Assembly (NCBI RefSeq): GCF_010122465.1
Contig: NZ_WLZY01000001.1
Location: 1-64,000 of the forward strand
DNA length: 64,000 bases
Direction of reading: 5' to 3'
From: Phytoactinopolyspora mesophila
GTDB lineage: Bacteria; Actinomycetota; Actinomycetes; Jiangellales; Jiangellaceae
The translations under genes and the position numbers were made by a program. The notes below the pieces were generated by a model, which saw nothing but the letters and a program-made list of their open reading frames with translations, did not search any database and was not told the DNA's origin. This document shows positions 58,048 to 64,000 of this stretch, piece by piece. The stretch's first letter is position 1; each line of letters opens with the position of its first letter.

Positions 58048-59562
58048 GTGCAACGTACGGTACGGGCGACAGTTGGCATAGCCACAGTCGCAAGCGTTTT
58101 CTGTCTTGGGGGAGCAGCGGCGCTGACCGATCCGGCCCTTGAGCTGAACGATCCGTCAGTGGCGGCGTCGAGTAGTAGTTCTGAGCGGGTCGTTGCCGAT
58201 AACCCCGGCGGTAGCGTGAGTGATGCGCGCGTCGTTGGGGGCAGCGCGCAGGCGAGGATCGACGAAACCGATCCGGACGACGAGTTCGCCGTGTCTGATC
58301 AATCCAGCATGTTCCCCACCGGTGACTTCACGGGTGCTGGAGTAACCGGCGCCGGCGGCGCCGGGATCCCGGGCCTGGTACTCCAGGCCTACCAGCAGGC
58401 GGCCGAGACGTGGAACGAGCGGCAGCCCAGCTGCAACATCCGCTGGCAGATTCTCGCTGGTGTCGGCAAGATCGAGTCCGACCATGCTCGCGGCGGCCAG
58501 GCCGCGCCGAATGGTGACACCCAACCGCGAATCTACGGACCAGCCCTTGACGGCGGCCCCGGCATCCGGGCCATCAGAGATACCGACAATGGTCGCTGGG
58601 ACGCAGACACCGTTTGGGATCGTGCGGTAGGCCCCATGCAGTTCATCCCCGGCACATGGCGGGTGTTCGGCGTCGACGCCACAGGTAGCGGGGAGGCCGA
58701 TCCGCACAACCTCTTCGACTCCACACTGTCGGCCGCCCGTTATCTGTGCTTCGGCGGATCTGACCTGTCAACCGACAGCGGCTTGAACGCCGCGCTGCGG
58801 CGATACAACAATTCCTCGGTGTACGTGCTGAAGGTTCGTGCCTGGATCGAGGCCTACGACAACGGGCAGTTGTCAGTCGTCGACGCATCCGGTCCCGGAC
58901 CGGACCGCGCGGACCGCCCGGACCGGCCGGGCGAGACGGTCTACGACGCAGCGCCACCCGCCGATGGCGCCAGGCCCGATAATGGCACGGATACGAGCAG
59001 GTCGCCGCGCCCGACGAACTCGCCCGAGCCGACCAATTCGCCCGAGCCGACCAACTCGCCCGAGCCGACCAAGCCGCCCTCCACGTCGCCGGAGCCGACC
59101 CAGTCGCCGACGAAGACGAAGACACCTGAGCCGACGAGCTCGCCCACCAAGACGAAGACTCCCGAGCCGACCGCCACCCCTACCCCCACGCCGACACCGA
59201 CCCCCACGTCTCCTCCGGAATCGCCCGAACCCACCGACGAGCCGGAGCCGACCGAGACCCCGGAGCCGACGGAGACCCCGGAGCCGACGGAATCACCTAC
59301 GCCGACGCCCACCGAGTCGCCCGACTGCGATGAGGAAGGGGAGGTCGACGCCGACAAGGACTCGGACACGTCCCCCGAGCCGGCCAAATCTCCTGAGCCG
59401 ACCGAGCCTACCGCGTCACCTGAGTCGCCGGAGGAGTGCCCGGAGCCGACCGCGGCTTCGGGGGACGGCGAGGACGATGACGACGAGGAGTCCGACGGGC
59501 AAGGCGACGGGTCAGGCTCGGCCAGCGCGGTGGAGAAGCCCGGATTGGCCAGACGCGACTGA
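58048..59562 (+). CDS. Secreted lytic transglycosylase with Pro/Glu/Thr-rich tail
   Basis: A 504-residue cell-wall hydrolase. It has a signal peptide (about 1-26), a linker, and a lytic transglycosylase domain (about 105-280). Catalytic Glu143 lies in AGVGKIESDH, and AVGPMQFIPGTWRVFGVDA and LFDSTLSAARYLC are conserved. From about residue 310 the protein is a long repeat of Pro, Glu, Thr and Ser (SPEPTN and EPTETP units), ending in an acidic Gly-rich segment. It cleaves peptidoglycan glycan strands; the tail probably spans or attaches to the wall. The GTG start has GCGGAGG upstream. Confidence 0.88.
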   Translation: MQRTVRATVGIATVASVFCLGGAAALTDPALELNDPSVAASSSSSERVVADNPGGSVSDARVVGGSAQARIDETDPDDEFAVSDQSSMFPTGDFTGAGVTGAGGAGIPGLVLQAYQQAAETWNERQPSCNIRWQILAGVGKIESDHARGGQAAPNGDTQPRIYGPALDGGPGIRAIRDTDNGRWDADTVWDRAVGPMQFIPGTWRVFGVDATGSGEADPHNLFDSTLSAARYLCFGGSDLSTDSGLNAALRRYNNSSVYVLKVRAWIEAYDNGQLSVVDASGPGPDRADRPDRPGETVYDAAPPADGARPDNGTDTSRSPRPTNSPEPTNSPEPTNSPEPTKPPSTSPEPTQSPTKTKTPEPTSSPTKTKTPEPTATPTPTPTPTPTSPPESPEPTDEPEPTETPEPTETPEPTESPTPTPTESPDCDEEGEVDADKDSDTSPEPAKSPEPTEPTASPESPEECPEPTAASGDGEDDDDEESDGQGDGSGSASAVEKPGLARRD

Positions 59563-59754
59563 TCGGCTGACACCGCCGCGGACCGGTCTGCCCGGCCGTA
59601 CCTGAGCTCTCGCTTCTGCGCGAGAACACACCGAACGTTCTTCGGCGCGACTCCGGTGACGTGTAAGGACATCGGGTCTTGTCCTTGTTGCCGCATTACC
59701 GCGGCCACGCGGGAACTCAGGATCGGGCGAGGTCGTTCTCAGAGTGGCATAAGA

Positions 59755-59779
59755 TGCCCAGGGAACCTCAGGCATTTTT
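59755..59779 (+). terminator. Intrinsic terminator upstream of rpsA promoter
   Basis: TGCCCAGG (59755-59762) pairs, with one bulge, with CCTCAGGCA (59766-59774), followed directly by TTTTT (59775-59779). It would end transcripts from the transglycosylase gene before the rpsA promoter. Confidence 0.5.
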
Positions 59780-59801
59780 CGCCGAGACTCGGCCTGCTCG
59801 A

Positions 59802-59831
59802 TTGACCGTGAACCCAGTGGGCAGGTAACCT
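59802..59831 (+). promoter_or_regulatory. Candidate promoter of rpsA
   Basis: TTGACC (59802-59807) and TAACCT (59826-59831) with an 18-nt spacer, one of the best sigma-A-type matches in the window. Predicted start near 59838. Confidence 0.55.
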
Positions 59832-59994
59832 TTCCCTTGCGCTGTGGGCCTGCGCAACCTCAGACAGAGCAGGCTCGCGCTCGTACATGTCGGTCGGCCG
59901 GTATCTATGAAGGTTCTCCGTCCCTCGGCACGGCGATCCAAAGGGCCCGGAGCGTAAAGTAGCGCAACCAACCCTGTCCGGAGCCCGCTTCCAC

Positions 59995-61485
59995 ATGACG
60001 AGCAGCATCGAGGCTGAAACACCCACCGTTACCACACCTGCGTCCCCGCAGGTCGCCGTGAACGACATCGGGTCCGCGGAGGCCTTCCTCGCCGCGATCG
60101 ACGAAACAATCAAGTACTTCAATGACGGCGACATCGTCTCTGGCACCGTCGTCAAAGTCGACCGGGACGAGGTCCTGCTCGACATCGGCTATAAGACCGA
60201 GGGTGTCATCCCCTCGCGTGAGCTCTCCATCAAGCACGACGTCGATCCTCATGAGGTTGTGGCTGTTGGTGACGAGGTCGAGGCCTTGGTCCTGCAGAAG
60301 GAGGACAAGGAAGGCCGCCTGATCCTGTCCAAGAAGCGCGCGCAGTACGAGCGCGCCTGGGGCAAGATCGAGGCGATCAAGGAGGCGGACGGTGTTGTGT
60401 CCGGTTCCGTGATCGAGGTCGTCAAGGGTGGGCTCATTCTCGACATCGGCCTGCGTGGCTTCTTGCCCGCTTCGCTGGTGGAGATGCGCCGTGTTCGTGA
60501 TCTTCAGCCCTACGTGGGCAAGGAGATCGAAGCCAAGATCATCGAGCTTGACAAGAACCGCAACAATGTGGTCCTGTCCCGCCGGGCGTGGCTCGAGCAG
60601 ACTCAGTCCGAGGTCCGCTCGACCTTCCTGCAGACGCTCCAGAAGGGCCAGATCCGCTCGGGCGTCGTGTCTTCCATCGTCAACTTCGGTGCGTTCGTCG
60701 ATCTCGGCGGCGTGGATGGCCTGGTGCACGTCTCGGAGCTGTCCTGGAAGCACATCGACCACCCGTCGGAGGTTGTCGAGGTGGGCCAGGAGGTCACCGT
60801 CGAGGTCCTCGACGTGGACATGGACCGCGAGCGGGTCTCGTTGTCGCTGAAGGCGACGCTGGAAGACCCGTGGCAGCAGTTCGCCCGTACCCACCAGATC
60901 GGCCAGATCGTGCCCGGCAAGGTCACCAAGCTGGTTCCGTTCGGCGCCTTCGTGCGGGTCGACGACGGCATCGAGGGCCTGGTGCACATCTCCGAGCTCG
61001 CCGAGCGCCACGTCGAGGTTCCCGAGCAGGTGGTCGAGGTCGGCGCCGACGCGATGGTCAAGGTCATCGACATCGACCTCGAGCGTCGCCGGATCTCGCT
61101 GTCGCTGAAGCAGGCCAACGAGGGCGATACCGCCGAGCACGTGTCGGAGCACTTCGACCCGACGCTCTACGGGATGGCCGCGGACTACGACGACCAAGGC
61201 AACTACAAGTACCCCGAGGGCTTCGACCCGGAGACCAACGACTGGCTGCCCGGGTTCGACGAGCAGCGGGCCGAGTGGGAGCGGCAGTACGCCGAGGCAC
61301 ACGCACGCTGGGAGGCTCACAAGAGCCAGATCGAGACCGCCCAGGCCGCGGATGTCGAGGCAAAGGTCGACGACGCACCTTCCGAGTACTCGTCCGCGCC
61401 GGCCGAGCCCAAGCCGGACGAGGGCGGCACGCTTGCCTCCGACGAGGCCCTGCAGGCTCTGCGGGAGAAGCTGACGGGTAACTAA
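59995..61485 (+). CDS. rpsA: 30S ribosomal protein S1
   Basis: RNA-binding ribosomal protein that helps mRNA loading. The 496-residue protein has four S1 domains (about 38-105, 122-190, 205-280, 292-365), each with the VxxGAFVxxGVDGLVHxSE-like pattern, for instance FGAFVDLGGVDGLVHVSELS and FGAFVRVDDGIEGLVHISEL. The C-terminal about 120 residues are Glu/Ala/Pro-rich, usual for actinobacterial S1. GGAG lies 11 nt before ATG 59995. Confidence 0.96.
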   Translation: MTSSIEAETPTVTTPASPQVAVNDIGSAEAFLAAIDETIKYFNDGDIVSGTVVKVDRDEVLLDIGYKTEGVIPSRELSIKHDVDPHEVVAVGDEVEALVLQKEDKEGRLILSKKRAQYERAWGKIEAIKEADGVVSGSVIEVVKGGLILDIGLRGFLPASLVEMRRVRDLQPYVGKEIEAKIIELDKNRNNVVLSRRAWLEQTQSEVRSTFLQTLQKGQIRSGVVSSIVNFGAFVDLGGVDGLVHVSELSWKHIDHPSEVVEVGQEVTVEVLDVDMDRERVSLSLKATLEDPWQQFARTHQIGQIVPGKVTKLVPFGAFVRVDDGIEGLVHISELAERHVEVPEQVVEVGADAMVKVIDIDLERRRISLSLKQANEGDTAEHVSEHFDPTLYGMAADYDDQGNYKYPEGFDPETNDWLPGFDEQRAEWERQYAEAHARWEAHKSQIETAQAADVEAKVDDAPSEYSSAPAEPKPDEGGTLASDEALQALREKLTGN

Positions 61486-61491
61486 TCGCCA

Positions 61492-61518
61492 GGCGGGCCG
61501 TCGTCGTCATAGCCCGCC
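61492..61518 (+). terminator. Hairpin downstream of rpsA (1)
   Basis: GGCGGGC (61492-61498) pairs with GCCCGCC (61512-61518), beginning 7 nt after the rpsA stop. A second, longer hairpin follows. Confidence 0.55.
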
Positions 61519-61536
61519 CGCGCGAAGCAGTCATCG

Positions 61537-61575
61537 AAGCGGTGGCGTGAGTGTCTTCAGCTCGCGCCACCGCTT
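61537..61575 (+). terminator. Hairpin downstream of rpsA (2)
   Basis: AAGCGGTGGCG (61537-61547) pairs perfectly with CGCCACCGCTT (61565-61575) around a 17-nt loop; the right arm is followed by TGGCGTTCC. Tandem with the hairpin at 61492, a likely strong stop after a highly expressed gene. Confidence 0.55.
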
Positions 61576-61661
61576 TGGCGTTCCTGACGGTTCTCGGAAG
61601 GCTGTGCAGGATGTATGGGAATCGTGACATGCGATCATGAAAGTCGGCCGCTGGCAGCGGG

Positions 61662-61667
61662 TACGGT
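61662..61667 (+). promoter_or_regulatory. Candidate -10 box for leaderless lipoprotein gene
   Basis: TACGGT lies 7 nt before GTG 61675, which lacks a Shine-Dalgarno sequence. The same hexamer precedes lgt at 6 nt. Confidence 0.38.
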
Positions 61668-61674
61668 TATCGCC

Positions 61675-62355
61675 GTGAATCGAGTTCTGCGTAGGTGCGC
61701 TGCCGTGGGCGTATTTCCGTTGGCCTTGCTGGTGGCCAGTTGCACCGACCAAGAAGAGCCTGAGGTCCCTGAGGTGCCGGGGGGAACGGAACAGCCGACG
61801 GACGGCGCGGAGGCGACCGAGGCGGCGAATCCGACGGCAGATCCCACTGAGCTGGACGTGCCGTTCGAATGTAGTGAGCTGTTGACGGCCGGCCGCGTGG
61901 TACAGATCGTGCAGACCTCGATTGACGGCGAGACCCGCCGGGTGTACAACGACGAGTTCCTCGAGAGCTCGGGCCGCACCGGTCGGCTGACGTGTCAGTA
62001 CGGAGTCCCCACTGCCGACTCCACCGCCTCGCCGACTCCTTCGGGGGACGAACAGGGACCGGCCGTGGAGATCGCGGTGAGCTCGTACGTCGACGCTGAG
62101 ACGGCGGCGGGCCGGATCGAGGCCACGTTGGGCTCGACGTCGCGTGACATCGACCCGCAGACGATCGGCGGCAACGAGGGTTATCTGCTGACTGGCGACG
62201 ACGACGTTACGTTCATCGCCGCCGAGGGGGTGCGCACCTATGTGATCTCGTTGCGGCGCGGCTTGGTGCCAGAAGCCGCTGAAGTGGTGGTCATCCTCGA
62301 GCTCGCCGCCGAGATGCTCGACGTCCCGGTGCCGACGCCCACACCGGAGTCTTGA
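61675..62355 (+). CDS. Putative lipoprotein
   Basis: A 226-residue exported protein. VNRVLRRCAAVGVFPLALLVASC gives a signal peptide and lipobox (Cys about 23), followed by an acidic Pro/Glu/Thr linker. The mature part has one likely disulfide (FECSELLTAG and LTCQYGV), in a layout resembling small DUF3558-like lipoproteins, but I cannot assign a family. GTG 61675 is preferred over the earlier ATG because it opens the signal peptide. Its 3' end overlaps the convergent surface-protein gene by 65 bp. Confidence 0.65.
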   Translation: MNRVLRRCAAVGVFPLALLVASCTDQEEPEVPEVPGGTEQPTDGAEATEAANPTADPTELDVPFECSELLTAGRVVQIVQTSIDGETRRVYNDEFLESSGRTGRLTCQYGVPTADSTASPTPSGDEQGPAVEIAVSSYVDAETAAGRIEATLGSTSRDIDPQTIGGNEGYLLTGDDDVTFIAAEGVRTYVISLRRGLVPEAAEVVVILELAAEMLDVPVPTPTPES

Positions 62356-62890
62356 ACACGGCGGCAACCACCACGAACAGCGCCGCCAGCAGGATGAGGG
62401 CGAGAGGGTCGGCTCCGGTATCGGGAATGTCGGGTCGGTCGTCGCTGAGAACACTGCTGAAATGTAGACGAACTTCGCCATGCTCGTTCTGCAGGCGGTT
62501 GCTGCTGTCCTCCGGAAGGACAGCCCTGGCGAGGTATTCCCGAGTCTCACCCGCGGGCAGGTCCCGCAGGCCGATCGCTCCTGCGTCGCCGATCTCGGTC
62601 AAGGCGCGGATCGTACTCGTGTCCCCTGCGCACGAGTACGATCCGCGCGAGTCTTCCGGCCGATCCCAGGTGACCGTGCAGGCCTCGACCGCGACGTGCA
62701 GGCCTCCCGGGCCGATCAGCGGGCTCGGATCCCCGACCACCTGAACAGCGAGCGAGACAGGTTGATCGGCGGTGTTGGTGACGATCGCCAGCCACTCCGC
62801 CGTCGATCCAGGGGCGAAGTTGGTGAACTCAGGCTCGGCGGGCACAGAGCTCACCTCGAGCCACTCTGGGGTATTGGTGTTCTCAGCCAC
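62291..62890 (-). CDS. Cell-surface protein with IPDTG-type sorting end
   Basis: About 199 residues from GTG 62890, which overlaps the signal-peptidase stop by 8 nt. The body has an Ig-like look (FTNFAPGSTAEWLAIVTNTADQPVSLAVQVVG), with cysteines in EACTVTW and SYSCAGD. It ends with IPDTG, a hydrophobic helix (ALILLAALFVVVAAVF) and a basic tail, the order expected for a sortase-anchored protein. No signal peptide is in frame at this start; one may have been lost, or the true start may be elsewhere. Confidence 0.55.
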   Translation of the reverse strand: MAENTNTPEWLEVSSVPAEPEFTNFAPGSTAEWLAIVTNTADQPVSLAVQVVGDPSPLIGPGGLHVAVEACTVTWDRPEDSRGSYSCAGDTSTIRALTEIGDAGAIGLRDLPAGETREYLARAVLPEDSSNRLQNEHGEVRLHFSSVLSDDRPDIPDTGADPLALILLAALFVVVAAVFKTPVWASAPGRRASRRRARG

Positions 62891-63746
62891 AGCTGGACGC
62901 CAATGCGGTGAGGACGGTGACCAGGACGAACGGGGGTGTCGAGGGTGCAGGTGCGACCCACGAGCCGTACAAGCTACGTACGGACACCCGGTAGGTGCCG
63001 ATCTGGAGCAGGTCGGCCGGTATCTGATAGGACCGCGCAGCCGGCCCCAGTATCTGCTCCCTGATGATGTTGCCGGTGACGTTGCTGCGGACTCGTACCC
63101 GGTAACCGGTCGGCACCGGCCCCGAAGCCCTCGATCGATGCGGCCCGGACCGCTGATCGTCACGGGCGTCCGCGTGCTCGTGTCGCGGATCGTCAGGCGC
63201 GGGATCCGGAGGCTCTGGGCCAGCGGCGCGGGGTGGTTGCCCGCTCGTGGGTAGCCGGCGTCGGTGGCGGACGGCCGTGGCAAAGACCGCACCGACGATC
63301 GCCCCACAGGCAAACACCACCGGTGTGGACTCCAGGTGATGAACGACCCGGCCCAGCCCGGGTTGCGACCAGAAGACGCGGTCTGCCTCCCGCGCCGGAT
63401 AGGGAACCGCGTCGGGTTCGGTGTTCCCATCGCCTTGCAGGGTGAGCTCGACGGCCGAACCGGCGGGTTGGAGGCCGACGACCCGGTGGGTGACCCGGAC
63501 CCCGTCCGCGCGCCGCACGCTGACCACGTCGCCCACGGCGATCTCGTCGGCCGGGACGGTGCGCGCCAACGCCAGGGCACCGGTCGGCATCTCCGGTGCC
63601 ATCGAGCCGGTTCTGAAGATCAGCGGGCGTACGTCGAACACCACCGCGGCGAGCGCGGCCACGACGCAGATCACGCCGATGACCGCGGCCGCGGTGAGCA
63701 ATGTTTCCCGGGCGGCACGGCGCCACGCGGGTATTGCTGCCGGCAC
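62883..63746 (-). CDS. Signal peptidase I of the SipW/ER type, with C-terminal extension
   Basis: A 287-residue predicted membrane peptidase. Transmembrane helix about 17-37, catalytic Ser48 in FRTGSMAPEMPTG, His87 in VRVTHRVVG replacing the usual Lys, and acidic TLQGDGNTEPD. A second helix follows near 140-155 (VVFACGAIVGAVFATAV). The last about 120 residues are a polar linker and a fibronectin-like segment (PTGYRVRVRSNV...TYRVSVRSLYGSW). Codon usage suggests the frame is disturbed in the linker. It probably processes the neighbouring surface proteins. It starts 6 nt after the upstream stop. Confidence 0.75.
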   Translation of the reverse strand: MPAAIPAWRRAARETLLTAAAVIGVICVVAALAAVVFDVRPLIFRTGSMAPEMPTGALALARTVPADEIAVGDVVSVRRADGVRVTHRVVGLQPAGSAVELTLQGDGNTEPDAVPYPAREADRVFWSQPGLGRVVHHLESTPVVFACGAIVGAVFATAVRHRRRLPTSGQPPRAAGPEPPDPAPDDPRHEHADARDDQRSGPHRSRASGPVPTGYRVRVRSNVTGNIIREQILGPAARSYQIPADLLQIGTYRVSVRSLYGSWVAPAPSTPPFVLVTVLTALASSCG

Positions 63747-63752
63747 CGTCCG

Positions 63753-64000
63753 TTAGCCGGACTGCGTCGCGAGGAAGCCGAACACCGCGATGGCGCCGGT
63801 ACCCTGCGGCACGTCGTCTCCGAACGTCACGCTGTAGCAGAGGAACTCGGAGTCGGCTGTCTCGAGGAAGCGGCCGGGTTCACCGATCTCGCCGCCGGGC
63901 AGCGGTGCGGGGCCGTAGACCGGATCGGTGGGAGCGTCGAACGCGCCGGCATCGCAGTCACCAGCCGTGGCCACGCCCACGATCGCGAGCTCCAGTTCTG
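63753..64000 (-). CDS. Partial secreted protein, probable SipW-processed substrate
   Basis: The C-terminal about 80 residues of a gene whose start is beyond the right edge. Readable residues include VATAGDCDAGAFDAPTDPVY, GRFLETADSEFLCYSVTFGD and a final GAIAVFGFLATQSG. The phrase order around the cysteines and the position 6 nt upstream of a SipW-type peptidase gene suggest a TasA/camelysin-like exported protein. Partial, so family assignment is tentative. Confidence 0.5.
   Translation of the reverse strand, partial: ELELAIVGVATAGDCDAGAFDAPTDPVYGPAPLPGGEIGEPGRFLETADSEFLCYSVTFGDDVPQGTGAIAVFGFLATQSG

Larger units (their letters stand above)
59563..59994. other. Intergenic region transglycosylase / rpsA
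   Basis: A 432-base region holding a terminator with a T-tract (59755-59779) and a recognisable rpsA promoter (59802-59831), with an mRNA leader of about 155 nt. I find no gene in it. The leader could host S1 autoregulation, but I cannot identify a known element. Confidence 0.6.

Overview
The window is a high-GC actinomycete chromosome. The signs are GTG starts, PriA in place of separate HisA and TrpF, a TIGR02234-type Trp-operon membrane protein, an HGxxPAAW protein, a septum-formation lipoprotein and a PdtaR-like ANTAR regulator. Several exported proteins carry long Asp/Glu-rich linkers, so I infer a member of the Jiangellales (Jiangella / Phytoactinopolyspora / Haloactinopolyspora type) or a similar, possibly halotolerant, actinomycete. 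This is inference; no marker here fixes the genus.

Layout. 1-62 is the start of an IS3-type transposase gene running off the left edge, followed by about 0.5 kb of repeat-bearing non-coding DNA. 582-7964 is the histidine block hisD-hisC-hisB / hisH-methyltransferase-priA-hisF, interrupted by an opposite-strand membrane-anchored hydrolase. 8319-12052 encodes a heterodimeric ABC exporter. 12916-22936 is the tryptophan block: hisI, trpE, Trp membrane protein, HGxxPAAW protein, lone winged-helix regulator, trpC, then trpB and trpA. It is split by an opposite-strand Fe-S/GMC oxidoreductase with a Tat-exported partner. 23265-33278 holds a DsbA-like thioredoxin, lgt, gltB, gltD and pyk. 33382-36278 is an IclR regulator divergent from homogentisate dioxygenase and an unknown coupled gene.

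36358-43422 is the most unusual region. Two overlapping plus-strand genes encode an enolase-like/ATP-grasp/acylphosphatase fusion and a second, decayed ATP-grasp-like protein. They face two overlapping minus-strand genes for PLP enzymes: an S1P-lyase-like decarboxylase and a 700-residue aminotransferase-fold protein. I read this as a candidate undescribed amino-acid or amine ligation pathway. A rhodanese, a lipoprotein, tRNA-Leu(CAA) and a HTH/LAGLIDADG protein follow.

46170-54450 is a PdtaR-like regulator with a branched-chain-amino-acid-type ABC system divided into two convergent groups (binding protein-livH-livM on plus; livG-livF-livK on minus). Then come a hotdog thioesterase, polA, a secreted lytic transglycosylase with a Pro/Glu/Thr tail, rpsA, a lipoprotein, and at the right edge a minus-strand SipW-type signal peptidase locus with surface proteins.

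Two window-wide patterns stand out. Long inverted repeats, several sharing a GATCRTGA core, sit in many of the gaps between genes. Several genes begin exactly 6-8 nt after a TANNNT-like box, as expected of leaderless transcripts.
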